From contig NZ_LQMT02000032.1 in assembly GCF_001620365.2 (NCBI RefSeq), positions 314,577 through 378,576 on the forward strand: a stretch of 64,000 nt of DNA, given 5' to 3'. This document shows positions 17,994 through 26,142 of this stretch, piece after piece. How positions within the stretch are numbered: the stretch's first letter is position 1; every line of letters starts with the position of its first letter. Source of the stretch: Amycolatopsis keratiniphila subsp. keratiniphila (GTDB lineage: Bacteria; Actinomycetota; Actinomycetes; Mycobacteriales; Pseudonocardiaceae). A model generated the notes under the pieces. It saw nothing but the letters and a program-made list of their open reading frames with translations, did not search any database and was not told where the DNA came from. The position numbers and the translations under genes were made by a program.

Positions 17994-18302
17994 TCAGGCG
18001 CAGTCGCGGCAGATGAGCCGTCCGCCACTCTCCTCCGCCAGCCTGCTGCGGTGGTGCACCAGGAAACAGACGGAGCAGGTGAACTCGTCGGCCTGCTTGG
18101 GCACGACCTTGACGGTCAGGTCCTCACCGGAAAGTCCGGAGAGGTCCGCGCCCGGCAGCTCGAAGTTCTCGGCGGTCGCGTCCTCGTCGACGTCCACGAC
18201 GCCGGACTGGTTTTCGTTACGCCGTGCCTTCAGCTCTTCCAACGAGTCTTCGGCCAGCTCGTCGGCTTCGCTGCGGCGCGGAGCGTCGTAGTCGGTCGCC
18301 AT
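17994..18302 (-). CDS. DUF4193 zinc-ribbon protein
   Basis: A 102-residue acidic protein ending in a zinc-ribbon: CSVC near residue 76 and CRDC at the C-terminus, with HHRSR between. It is the Rv2699c counterpart, conserved across actinobacteria with no known function. ATG 18302 is preceded by GGGTGAGGGACTA. It is convergent with the DUF3093 gene. The long empty upstream region (18303-18756) presumably holds its promoter. Confidence 0.9.
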   Translation of the reverse strand: MATDYDAPRRSEADELAEDSLEELKARRNENQSGVVDVDEDATAENFELPGADLSGLSGEDLTVKVVPKQADEFTCSVCFLVHHRSRLAEESGGRLICRDCA

Positions 18303-18756
18303 TAGTCCCTCACCCCTGCGATGCTTTCGATGTCAGATGGCCCGGACCCGCGAGCGCGCGGCTCGTGAGTCCTTCGTGCCGCTGGTTAACGTCCCAGCGC
18401 CCCTGTTTGTGCCCGGCTGGGCAGTGAGCGAGGTCTCTCTTTTGCGCCTCTTACTGCCGCCTGAGCCCGCGAAGGGTAGCTCACGCCGATACCGTCTCTG
18501 CAACGAGTCAGACATTGCCGCGATTACGTCACCCAACAGGGGGAACCCTGCTGTAAAGACGCCTGTCGTCCGAATGGGTTGCGCCCGCGTCGGGTACCTC
18601 ACCCCTTGGGCCCGGCCGCTTGCCCGGAGTGGCCATCGCGTGGTGCTATCCGGAGGCCCGCGCCGATCACCCTCGCCGCAACGCATAGGCTGATCGGACA
18701 CGATGGTGAGATGAAGCACCGTCCGGGGATCCGGGCTTTGGGGAAGGGACTGGCAG
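18303..18756. other. Gene-free divergent region between DUF4193 and cei
   Basis: 454 bp without a credible gene; open frames here lack ribosome-binding sites and family features. On the minus strand, TTGCAG (complement of 18498-18503) is followed after 19 bases by TACCCT (complement of about 18473-18478), a possible DUF4193 promoter with a long leader. On the plus strand, a TAGGCT box lies near 18685, before cei. I see no RNA gene. Confidence 0.4.
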
Positions 18757-19440
18757 GTGGCGTCGGGGAACGGCATCGGGGACCGCGGGGCGAGGCCGTA
18801 TCGCAAGCACAATCCGCTGCCCGCGCTCATCGTCATCGGGGTGATGGCCCTCGGCGCGGTCATCGTCTGGGTGAACGTCGTGGCGAGCAAATCCGACATC
18901 GACGCCAGGGTCCGCTGCGATCCGCCGCCCGTGGCGCCGCAGGGTGTCACCTACACGCCGCTGGCGCACAACGGCCTCGACGACCGCGCGCCGGTCCCGC
19001 CGGACAAGGTCGCCGTCCAGGTGCTCAACGGCTCCCAGGTGCGCGGCCAGGGCGGCATCGTCACCAGCACGCTCCGGGAACTCGGTTTCTCCCAGATCGT
19101 CGAGCCGGACGTCGACCCGGCCTACAAGAACGCGGAAGCCAAGTGCCGCGGCCAGATCCGCTTCGGCGAGAACGGCGCCGCCGCGGCCCGCACGCTGAGC
19201 CTGGTGGTCCCGTGCGCCGAACTGGTCAAGGACAACCGCAAGGACGCTTCGGTCACCCTCACCACCGGCACCCTGCTCGGCGACGTCCGCCCGAAGGCGG
19301 AGGCGCGCCAGGTCCTCGACCAGCTCACCCAGTGGTCGAAGGCGCAGCAGGGCAGCGGCGGCGGTGAGCAGTCCGCCGGCGGTGGTGCCCCGGTGATCGA
19401 CCAGGCACTGCTGAAGGCCGCTCGCGAAGCCTCCTGCTGA
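18757..19440 (+). CDS. cei: Envelope integrity protein Cei
   Basis: A 227-residue membrane-anchored protein of the cell envelope. One N-terminal helix (about 22-44, LPALIVIGVMALGAVIVWV) is followed by an extracytoplasmic LytR_C-type domain (KVAVQVLNGSQVRGQGG from about residue 85). Cysteines at DPP-flanked C57, AKC, PC and the terminal C may form disulfides. It is the Rv2700 counterpart, where loss affects envelope integrity and virulence. GTG 18757 follows GAAGGGA. Its 3' end faces suhB across a palindromic repeat. Confidence 0.9.
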   Translation: MASGNGIGDRGARPYRKHNPLPALIVIGVMALGAVIVWVNVVASKSDIDARVRCDPPPVAPQGVTYTPLAHNGLDDRAPVPPDKVAVQVLNGSQVRGQGGIVTSTLRELGFSQIVEPDVDPAYKNAEAKCRGQIRFGENGAAAARTLSLVVPCAELVKDNRKDASVTLTTGTLLGDVRPKAEARQVLDQLTQWSKAQQGSGGGEQSAGGGAPVIDQALLKAAREASC

Positions 19441-19453
19441 CCCGCTTTCAAGC

Positions 19454-19506
19454 GCTATGAACGGTCCGTTCCTTGCAAATTTTGCAAGGAACGGACCGTT
19501 CATAGC
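19454..19506. repeat. 53-bp palindromic repeat, copy 1
   Basis: Perfect 26-nt arms (19454-19479 and 19481-19506) around a single T; the arm reads GCTATGAACGG, then TCCGTTCCTTGCAAA. It fills the 68-bp gap between convergent cei and suhB. Near-identical copies lie at 35646, 52055 and 59141. Probably a bidirectional terminator carried by a dispersed element. Confidence 0.92.
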
Positions 19507-19508
19507 AT

Positions 19509-20327
19509 TCAGATCGTGCCCACACCCGAGTCGACGAGCGCCTGACGCAACGGCGTCGCGATCGACGGCGCCACCGCGAACGTCGCGTCCGGCCCCAGCT
19601 CGGCGTCCTCCCCCGGCAACGACACCTCAGCGCCCGCCTCGGCCGCGATGAGCGCCCCGGCGGCCCAGTCCCAGTGCCCGAGGCCGTGTTCGACGTAGGC
19701 GTCCAGCCAGCCCGCCGCGACGGCGCACAGGTCCAGCGAGGCGGCGCCGTTGCGCCGGACGTCCCGCACCCGGGTCGCCAGTTCCGCGACGAACCGGGCC
19801 TGCTTCGTCCGCCGTTCGACCTTGTAGGCGAATCCGGTGCCGACGAGCGTCAGATCGAGCCGGGAAGGGGCGTTGACCGCCAGCGGCCGTCCGTCGAGGA
19901 ACGCGCCCTGCCCGCGGGCGGCGGTCCAGCGGCGCCCGCTGACCGGTTCGACGACGGCGCCCGCCACGGACACCCCGCCGACCTGCGCGGCCACCGAGAC
20001 GGCGAACCACGGCAGCCCGTAGAGGAAGTTCACCGTTCCGTCGATCGGGTCGACCACCCAGGTCACGCCGTCGCCGGCGATCCCGCCGCCCTCCTCGCCG
20101 AGCACGGCGTCGTCCGGGCGCAGTTCGGCGAGCCGCGCGCGCACCAGCCGTTCCGACTCGTGGTCCACCGCGGTCACCACGTCGGTGTCGGCGGATTTGG
20201 TGTCCACCCGCACCTCGCGGCCCGCGTTCATCCCGGTCCAGGCCTCGCGGACCAGTTCGGCGGCCTCGCCCGCGACACGCTCGGCGACACCCTTCAGCAA
20301 CGTCTCGTCAACTCCCACGTCCGCCAT
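19509..20327 (-). CDS. suhB: Inositol-1-monophosphatase family protein
   Basis: Mg2+-dependent, Li+-sensitive dephosphorylation of inositol phosphates. The 272-residue protein has the metal motif WVVDPIDGTVNF, the upstream GEEGGG, and the second motif WDWAAGALIAAEAGA near residue 210. It is the Rv2701c counterpart, next to ppgK and sigA as in mycobacteria. ATG 20327 is divergent from ppgK (start 20392) across 64 bp. A longer frame continues far upstream, but it has no family sequence and is a shadow of ppgK. Confidence 0.94.
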   Translation of the reverse strand: MADVGVDETLLKGVAERVAGEAAELVREAWTGMNAGREVRVDTKSADTDVVTAVDHESERLVRARLAELRPDDAVLGEEGGGIAGDGVTWVVDPIDGTVNFLYGLPWFAVSVAAQVGGVSVAGAVVEPVSGRRWTAARGQGAFLDGRPLAVNAPSRLDLTLVGTGFAYKVERRTKQARFVAELATRVRDVRRNGAASLDLCAVAAGWLDAYVEHGLGHWDWAAGALIAAEAGAEVSLPGEDAELGPDATFAVAPSIATPLRQALVDSGVGTI

Positions 20328-20391
20328 GTCACCACATCCGGTTAAAGTCTCCGAGGCAGGCTTCTGAATCGTGCGAGAAGGGACCACGTCC

Positions 20392-21156
20392 GTGGTGGAG
20401 GCGACCCGAGGGTTCGGTATCGACATCGGCGGCAGCGGGATCAAGGGCGCGCTGGTGGACTTGGCGCAGGGACAGCTGATCGGCGACCGGATCCGCATCG
20501 ACACGCCGAAGCCGTCGACCCCGGAGGCGGTGGCGGACGTCGTCGCCGAGATCACCGGCCAGGCGGGCTGGGACGGCCCGGTGGGGGTCACCCTGCCCGC
20601 GGTGGTCAAGAAGGGGGTCGCGCACACCGCGGCCAACATCGACCGCAAGTGGATCGGCACCGACGCCGACGCCCTGTTCGCCAAACGCCTCGGCCGCGGC
20701 GTCGACGACATCGCGATGCTCAACGACGCGGACGCCGCCGGCATGGCCGAGATCCGCTGGGGCGACCCGGCGGCGCGGCGCGGCGTGACGGCGCTGCTGA
20801 CCTTCGGCACCGGTATCGGCAGCGCGGTCTTCCAGGACGGCAAGCTCGTGCCCAACACCGAGTTCGGCCACATCGAGGTCGACGGCTTCGACGCGGAGAA
20901 GAAGGCCGCGGCGTCGGTGAAGGACAACGAGGAGCTGTCGTATCCCGAATGGGCGGAACGGGTGAACAGGTATCTCTCCGTGCTGGAAAACCTGATCTGG
21001 CCGGATCTGTTCATCGTCGGCGGCGGAGTCAGCAAGAAGTCGCACAAATGGGTCCCGCTGCTGGACATCCGCACACCGGTGATCGTCGCGTCGTTGCAGA
21101 ACAACGCGGGCATCGCCGGCGCGGCGGCCGCCGCGGCGGAGGGCATCGAGCACTGA
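20392..21156 (+). CDS. ppgK: Polyphosphate glucokinase
   Basis: Phosphorylates glucose using polyphosphate (or ATP). The 254-residue protein is a ROK-fold sugar kinase: phosphate motif GFGIDIGGSGIKGALV, LPAVVKKGVAHTAANID, catalytic LNDADAAGMAE, and LLTFGTGIGSAVF. GTG 20392 is chosen because AGAAGGGA lies nine bases before it; GTG 20371 in frame is the alternative. Rv2702 counterpart; precedes the principal sigma gene. Confidence 0.93.
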   Translation: MVEATRGFGIDIGGSGIKGALVDLAQGQLIGDRIRIDTPKPSTPEAVADVVAEITGQAGWDGPVGVTLPAVVKKGVAHTAANIDRKWIGTDADALFAKRLGRGVDDIAMLNDADAAGMAEIRWGDPAARRGVTALLTFGTGIGSAVFQDGKLVPNTEFGHIEVDGFDAEKKAAASVKDNEELSYPEWAERVNRYLSVLENLIWPDLFIVGGGVSKKSHKWVPLLDIRTPVIVASLQNNAGIAGAAAAAAEGIEH

Positions 21157-21263
21157 CGCGACGGCGCTGACATCGGCCCCGCGGATGTCACTTCGGCGCG
21201 TCGCACGGCGTGTCGCGCCCGCCGGTCGGTGGTCCGCTCCGCGACGCTGTCACGTATCGTCGT

Positions 21264-21269
21264 TACAAT
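21264..21269 (+). promoter_or_regulatory. -10 element of the sigA promoter
   Basis: TACAAT at 21264-21269 is a near-consensus -10, 133 bp upstream of the sigA start. No clear TTGACA-like -35 is seen at the right spacing. The implied leader is about 125 nt. Confidence 0.5.
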
Positions 21270-21402
21270 GGAACACGGCCCCCGGCGGCGGCACTCACGA
21301 GAACGAGGGAAACCGCAGGCCGAGGGGTGTTCCCCGAAGTTTGAGGCAGCCGAGACCATCACGCCTCGGCTCGTCATGATCGACCGCTGCGAAAGGGCGT
21401 AA

Positions 21403-22803
21403 GTGGCAGCCGCAAGAACCGCAACCCGAAGCGGGACGAAGACAGCGACCGCAGCCGGCGAGCCGGCCGACGAGGCAGCCACCGACGCGGCGAAGCCCGC
21501 GGCGCGCAAGACCGCCGCCAAGGCGGCCGGCGCGAAGAAGGCCCCGGCGAAGAAGGCTCCGGCCAAGAAACCCAGCACCAAGAGTGCGAAGACCGAAGAC
21601 GGCGACCCGGAAGACGGTCCCGGCGACCTCGACGAGGCCGACCTCGAGACCCCGGATCTGTCCGACCTCGAAGAGGTCGAGGTGGATGTCGTCGACGCGT
21701 CCGTCACCGAGGAGACGGACGAGGACGCGGAGTCCGAGGAGGACGTCGAAGAGACGCCCGCCCGCGGGCGCCGCACGTCGACCGACAAGAACGCCGGCAA
21801 GTCTTCCGACAACCCGGACTTCGTCTGGGACGAGGAAGAGTCCGAGGCGCTGCGCCAGGCCCGCAAGGACGCCGAGCTCACCGCTTCGGCCGACTCGGTC
21901 CGCGCGTACCTCAAGCAGATCGGCAAGGTCGCCCTGCTGAACGCCGAGGAGGAGGTGGAGCTCGCCAAGCGCATCGAGGCCGGGCTCTACGCCGCCGAGC
22001 GCGTCCGCAACGCCGAGGAGGAGGGCGAGAAGCTCGTCACCCAGATGCGGCGCGACCTCAAGTGGATCGTGCGCGACGGTGAGCGGGCGAAGAACCACCT
22101 CCTGGAGGCGAACCTCCGGCTCGTGGTCTCGCTGGCCAAGCGCTACACCGGCCGTGGCATGGCGTTCCTCGACCTGATCCAGGAGGGCAACCTCGGTCTG
22201 ATCCGCGCGGTCGAGAAGTTCGACTACACCAAGGGCTACAAGTTCTCCACGTACGCCACCTGGTGGATCCGTCAGGCGATCACCCGCGCGATGGCCGACC
22301 AGGCCCGCACCATCCGTATCCCGGTGCACATGGTCGAGGTCATCAACAAGCTCGGCCGCATACAGCGTGAACTGCTGCAGGACCTCGGCCGCGAGCCCAC
22401 CCCCGAAGAGCTCGCGAAGGAAATGGACATCTCCCCGGAGAAGGTCCTCGAGATCCAGCAGTACGCCCGGGAGCCGATCTCGCTCGACCAGACCATCGGC
22501 GACGAGGGCGACTCGCAGCTCGGTGACTTCATCGAAGACTCCGAGGCCGTCGTCGCGGTCGACGCGGTGTCGTTCACGCTGCTGCAGGACCAGCTCCAGT
22601 CGGTGCTGCAGACGCTGTCCGAACGTGAGGCGGGGGTGGTGCGGCTGCGGTTCGGCCTCACCGACGGCCAGCCGCGCACGCTCGACGAGATCGGCCAGGT
22701 GTACGGGGTGACCCGTGAGCGCATCCGGCAGATCGAGTCGAAGACGATGTCGAAGCTGCGTCACCCGTCGCGTTCGCAGGTGCTGCGCGACTACCTGGAC
22801 TGA
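21403..22803 (+). CDS. sigA: Principal RNA polymerase sigma factor SigA/HrdB
   Basis: The essential housekeeping sigma-70 factor. The 466-residue protein has an Ala/Lys-rich N-terminal extension (KKAPAKKAPAKK near 46-57) and an acidic stretch (about 65-130), as in HrdB. Region 1.2 starts near 160, region 2 has FDYTKGYKFSTYATWWIRQAI, region 3 HMVEVINKLGRIQREL, and region 4.2 ends GVTRERIRQIESKTMSKLRHP. GTG 21403 follows GAAAGGG. Synteny with suhB-ppgK makes it the Rv2703 counterpart. A second factor, sigB, lies 33 kb downstream. Confidence 0.97.
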   Translation: MAAARTATRSGTKTATAAGEPADEAATDAAKPAARKTAAKAAGAKKAPAKKAPAKKPSTKSAKTEDGDPEDGPGDLDEADLETPDLSDLEEVEVDVVDASVTEETDEDAESEEDVEETPARGRRTSTDKNAGKSSDNPDFVWDEEESEALRQARKDAELTASADSVRAYLKQIGKVALLNAEEEVELAKRIEAGLYAAERVRNAEEEGEKLVTQMRRDLKWIVRDGERAKNHLLEANLRLVVSLAKRYTGRGMAFLDLIQEGNLGLIRAVEKFDYTKGYKFSTYATWWIRQAITRAMADQARTIRIPVHMVEVINKLGRIQRELLQDLGREPTPEELAKEMDISPEKVLEIQQYAREPISLDQTIGDEGDSQLGDFIEDSEAVVAVDAVSFTLLQDQLQSVLQTLSEREAGVVRLRFGLTDGQPRTLDEIGQVYGVTRERIRQIESKTMSKLRHPSRSQVLRDYLD

Positions 22804-22822
22804 GCCCAGGGTTCACGGAAGA

Positions 22823-22852
22823 CCCCGTCACCGTTTCGGTGGCGGGGTTTTT
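22823..22852 (+). terminator. Rho-independent terminator of sigA
   Basis: CCCCGTCACCG (22823-22833) pairs with CGGTGGCGGGG (22837-22847), including one U-G pair. A TTT loop separates the arms and a run of five T (22848-22852) follows. It begins 20 bp after the stop. Confidence 0.93.
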
Positions 22853-22896
22853 CGCGTCCGGTGTCGAATCGCGGCCCGCCCGTTCGACGCGTGGGT

Positions 22897-23415
22897 ATGA
22901 CGAAACCTCACGCCACCAAGAACCTCGACCGCTACGGATCCGCGGAACTCCCCTGGAGCCGCGCGCGGGACGTCCTCGCCGAGGACACCCCGACCGCCGA
23001 CCTGACCTTCTTCGTGACGACCGTGCGTCCCGACGGACGTCCGCATTCGGCGGGCGTCGGCGCCGTCTGGGTGGACGACGCCCTGTACTTCAAAGGCGGG
23101 CCGGGCACGCGCCGGTCCCGCAACCTGGCCGCGAACCCGGCGTGCGCCGTTTCGGTGCGGCTGCGGGGAATCGACCTCACGATGGAGGGCGAGGCGCACC
23201 GGGTCACCGATCCGGCGACGCTGGAACGCGTCGCGGCGGTCTACCGGACGGGCGGCTGGCCCGCGACGGTGGAGGGCGACGCGCTCACCGCTCCCTTCAG
23301 CGCGCCCAGCGCGGGCGCCCCGCCCTGGTATCTCTACCGCCTCACCTTGCGCCGGGCCATCGGCGTGGCGGGCGCCGAACCCCATGGCGCCACCCGCTGG
23401 GACTTCACCCCGTGA
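22897..23415 (+). CDS. Pyridoxamine 5'-phosphate oxidase-fold flavoprotein
   Basis: A 172-residue split-barrel protein of the PPOX/F420-FMN-binding class: FFVTTVRPDGRPHSAGVGAVWVDDALYF (first strands) and a KGGPGTRRSRNLAANP segment that normally contacts the cofactor phosphate. Such proteins reduce or bind small substrates with FMN or F420; the reaction here is unknown. ATG 22897 is chosen over upstream in-frame codons that lie next to the sigA terminator. It is monocistronic and convergent with a secreted-protein gene across a repeat array. Confidence 0.85.
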   Translation: MTKPHATKNLDRYGSAELPWSRARDVLAEDTPTADLTFFVTTVRPDGRPHSAGVGAVWVDDALYFKGGPGTRRSRNLAANPACAVSVRLRGIDLTMEGEAHRVTDPATLERVAAVYRTGGWPATVEGDALTAPFSAPSAGAPPWYLYRLTLRRAIGVAGAEPHGATRWDFTP

Positions 23416-23477
23416 CCGGCCGGTTTGAGCCAAAGGGCGGCTTAGGCACGTACTGCCGATGTGTGGGCGGCCGTTTC

Positions 23478-23603
23478 GCGTGACTGAACGGACGACACAC
23501 GTGATTGGACGGACGACTCGCGGCGGAACCCCGGTCGCGGTCGTGTCGTCCATTCAGTCACGCGTGTCGTCCGCCGGATCACGCGTGTCGTCCGGTTGGT
23601 CAC
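23478..23603. repeat. Head-to-head array of 21-bp repeat units (array A)
   Basis: Two plus-oriented units start at 23478 and 23499, and three inverted units at 23543, 23564 and 23585, each with a 21-bp period. A 23-bp centre (23520-23542) separates the two sets. Unit consensus in plus orientation is RCGTGAYTGRACGGACGAC. Unit 1 and unit 3 are inverted copies with one mismatch in 21. It fills the convergent gap between the PPOX gene and the secreted-protein gene. Related to array B at 47461. Confidence 0.88.
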
Positions 23604-23664
23604 AAGACTTGACCACCGCGGTACCGGTGTCCCCTCGCCGGCCTGAGGTACATGAAGTCCGGCT

Positions 23665-24864
23665 TCAGGGCCGGCCGGTCAAGGTGGTCCACGGGACGTG
23701 CACGGTCACCCGCTCCCGCAGTTGTTCGTTCATCAGCCACAGCTCCCCCGTCGCCGGCCAGTACGACAGGTTCTGCGAGTTCACCGGCGCCCGGCCGCTC
23801 AGCCGCGACGTCGACGTGCCGCCGACCCCGCCGTGCAGGCACGAAGGATGGTCGCCCGCCACCCCGGCGTACTCGGGGCACACCCCGGTCAGCACGAAAT
23901 ATCCGTTGCGCGACACCGCTCCCTGCATGCCCCACACCGGCGACACGAAGCCTTCCTTCGCGTGCACGGTGCCGTCGGCCGACAGCTTGGGCAGCCCGGT
24001 CGCGCGGTCGAACGGCCACCGCAGCACCCGGCCGCCGGCCGCGTTCGGGATGTGCTCCGCGGTCACGATCGAGCCGTCGCCGTGGTCGAACGACATCGTC
24101 GCGAGACACGGCCGCGTCCCGGGCGCGTTGGTGCAGGCACCGCCGCCGGGGTACCAGTACGCGCCGATCTGCGGCATCGCGTAGTCGTAGAACGCCGCGT
24201 GGTACTTGCCGTCCGGCCCTTTGCCGACGACGCCGGAGCTGTCGTCGACCTTCCAGAAATGCGTGGTGTCGAAGACCCGCACCACACCCCCGGTCGTCGC
24301 GACGAACAACCGGTTCCCGATCCAGGTCATGCCGTGCCCGTGTCCTTGCACGACGGCGAAATTGTCGTCCGACGTCGGTTCGACGAGCAGCACGTGCCGG
24401 TAGCCCAGCCCGGTCGCGTCCACAAAGGACAGACGGACCATGGTGTCGCCGGGGGTGTGCCAGGACGTCGCCACCACCCGTTTGCCTCCGACCTTCCCGG
24501 TCGCCGCGTCGGCGTCACCGGAGCCGGTGAGTCCTTGCGGGATCCAGTCGTTGGTCCTGTCGTCGTTGGCGTCTTCCCAGCAGAATCCGGCCGGTTTCAG
24601 CGCCGTCGCGAGATGAGTGGCGTGGCACAGCGGCCGTGCCTTCCGGTTCGCCGACGACAGGATCTCCGGCAGCCCGCGGGCCGGGAGGTGTTTCTCCAGC
24701 GCGGCGATCCGGGCGCCGTAGGTGCCGAAGGTCGAACCTGAGGTCCAGCGGAAACCGTCGACCGTGGCCGCGTCCATCTTCGGGAAGGCGGCCGCGGCGG
24801 AGGCCACGCCCGGGAGGAGCGCGAACACCAGCAGGAGTGAAGCGAGAAGTCCCAGCCTCTTCAT
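23665..24864 (-). CDS. Secreted protein of unknown function (propeller-like)
   Basis: A 399-residue protein with a Sec signal peptide (MKRLGLLASLLLVFALLPGVASA, cut after ASA near residue 23). I do not recognise the family. The mature part has repeated beta-like segments (VATSWHTPGDTMVRLSFVD, HVLLVEPTSDDNFAVVQGHGHGMTWIGNRLFVATTGG, VFDTTHFWKV) that suggest a beta-propeller. Paired Cys residues (CHATH/CWED, CTN/CLAT, CPEY/CLHGG) suggest disulfides. ATG 24864 follows GGAAGG by nine bases. It resembles the secreted gene at 47545 in general style and in facing a 21-bp repeat array at its 3' end. Confidence 0.8.
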   Translation of the reverse strand: MKRLGLLASLLLVFALLPGVASAAAAFPKMDAATVDGFRWTSGSTFGTYGARIAALEKHLPARGLPEILSSANRKARPLCHATHLATALKPAGFCWEDANDDRTNDWIPQGLTGSGDADAATGKVGGKRVVATSWHTPGDTMVRLSFVDATGLGYRHVLLVEPTSDDNFAVVQGHGHGMTWIGNRLFVATTGGVVRVFDTTHFWKVDDSSGVVGKGPDGKYHAAFYDYAMPQIGAYWYPGGGACTNAPGTRPCLATMSFDHGDGSIVTAEHIPNAAGGRVLRWPFDRATGLPKLSADGTVHAKEGFVSPVWGMQGAVSRNGYFVLTGVCPEYAGVAGDHPSCLHGGVGGTSTSRLSGRAPVNSQNLSYWPATGELWLMNEQLRERVTVHVPWTTLTGRP

Positions 24865-24910
24865 GCCCGCGAGCCTTCCGGCCGCGCGCATACTTTCGAT
24901 ACAAACCTTG

Positions 24911-25288
24911 TCAGGACACGGAAAGCCCACGCTCGGCCAGGGATTCCTCGACGCGCAGCCGTTCGATCTCCCGGTCGAAGCCCTCCGGCAGTTCGCCCAG
25001 CCGGTGCTCGACCTCGACCTCACGGCAGGCCTGGACGAGCAGCGCGTCGTACGCCTGCCGGGTGCCGTACCGGCGGACGGCGGAAGCACCGGACGGGAGC
25101 TCCGCCAGCAGCCGGTGCACCCGGCGGAGGTCGGCGGCGAGTTTCTCGATGGGCGGCCCGGCCGGGAGTTCCGGTCGGCGGCGAGCGCGCCACCACCGCA
25201 CTCCGGCCGGTACTTTCAGCGCGCACCAGAAAAGCACCGAAGGCGCCACGGCGACAACGGCGTACAGCGCGACAGGCCCGATGGCCAT
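24911..25288 (-). CDS. Hypothetical membrane-anchored protein
   Basis: A 125-residue protein with one N-terminal membrane helix (about 5-28, VALYAVVAVAPSVLFWCAL) and a cytosolic helical domain (about 45-125, DLRRVHRLLAELP to EIERLRVEESLAERGL) that may form a coiled coil. No family is recognised. ATG 25288 is the first start. It lies 46 bp upstream of the secreted-protein gene on the same strand and is divergent from the methyltransferase gene. Confidence 0.7.
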   Translation of the reverse strand: MAIGPVALYAVVAVAPSVLFWCALKVPAGVRWWRARRRPELPAGPPIEKLAADLRRVHRLLAELPSGASAVRRYGTRQAYDALLVQACREVEVEHRLGELPEGFDREIERLRVEESLAERGLSVS

Positions 25289-25337
25289 GGCTCATGGTAA
25301 TCCCGCGCGGAGCGCCGGAGAACCCGCGAATCCGGGC

Positions 25338-25350
25338 TATATTCGCGACT
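25338..25350 (+). promoter_or_regulatory. -10 element of a probably leaderless transcript
   Basis: TATATT (25338-25343) lies seven bases before GTG 25351. This fixes the methyltransferase start and suggests a leaderless message. Confidence 0.6.
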
Positions 25351-26142
25351 GTGCTGACCGAGGGCTACCGCTACCCGGACGCCGGCGACCACGTCACCGG
25401 CGTGTTCATCCGACGGCACGAACCCTACGACGGCTACTGGACGGCCAGCGAGGACCGCGCGCTCGGGAAGGTCGCCGGGCGGCTCACCGCGATCCTCGGC
25501 CCACGCGACAGCGTGAAAGCACTCGACGCCGGTTGCGGCGAAGGCCGCCTTCTCCCCTGGCTCGCCCGGTTCTCCGCCGACGTCACCGCCGCGGATCCCG
25601 ACCCGGACAGGCTGGCCAAGGCACGCGAGACCGTCGTCGAGGACACTGGGTTCTCCTTCGCCGTCTCGCCGATCACGGATCTGGACGGCGGCCCGTACGA
25701 CCTCGTGGTGTGCAGTCACGTCATCCAGCACGTGCCGACCCCGGACGTCGGCCCGATCCTGCGGCGGCTGGCCGGGATCACCGCGCCCGGCGGCGTGCTG
25801 GTGCTCGCCTACAGCCGGTCGCCGATCGGGCAGGGCGCGTTCAGTCTCGACAGTGTCGAAGCGGGCGGCGAAGTCCGCTCACGCCGTGTCTCGCGCGAAG
25901 AGTTCGACAAGGCGCTCCACGACGGCGGCCCGGCGCTCCCGATCCGTTATCTGGACCCGGCGGAGATCGCCGACGACGCGGCCGAAGCGGGCTGGCGTAC
26001 CGAGTGGGAGTGGACGTACCACGTCCTCGAAGATCTCGGTCCGGCCGACGAGCACATCGACCGCGACGAACTGGTCAACGCCTCCGGCCCGCTGCGCCGC
26101 CACCTCGGCCGGGACCTGATCACCCTGCTGCGCCGCATATGA
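25351..26142 (+). CDS. Class I SAM-dependent methyltransferase
   Basis: A 263-residue Rossmann-fold methyltransferase: motif I ALDAGCGEGRLLPWL near residue 55, acidic end of strand 2 in VTAADPDPDRL, and YDLVVCSHVIQHV as motif IV. This SmtA/UbiE-like type usually acts on small molecules; the substrate is unknown. GTG 25351 is favoured by a TATATT box seven bases upstream; an ATG at 25294 in frame would overlap the divergent promoter. Its stop overlaps the next start (ATGA), coupling it to the unknown gene downstream. Confidence 0.85.
   Translation: MLTEGYRYPDAGDHVTGVFIRRHEPYDGYWTASEDRALGKVAGRLTAILGPRDSVKALDAGCGEGRLLPWLARFSADVTAADPDPDRLAKARETVVEDTGFSFAVSPITDLDGGPYDLVVCSHVIQHVPTPDVGPILRRLAGITAPGGVLVLAYSRSPIGQGAFSLDSVEAGGEVRSRRVSREEFDKALHDGGPALPIRYLDPAEIADDAAEAGWRTEWEWTYHVLEDLGPADEHIDRDELVNASGPLRRHLGRDLITLLRRI

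Noticed and set aside
18333..18950. Overlapping open frames in the DUF4193-cei gap
   Set aside because: No ribosome-binding sites, low-complexity Arg/Ser/Pro composition, and overlap with cei; no family features.
19509..21974. Minus-strand frame extending suhB far upstream
   Set aside because: The family-typical protein begins at 20327; the extension is antisense to ppgK and sigA and is Ser/Arg-rich shadow sequence.
23478..23603. Possible CRISPR array
   Set aside because: Units are contiguous at 21 bp, partly inverted, and have no unique spacers; no cas genes lie in the window.
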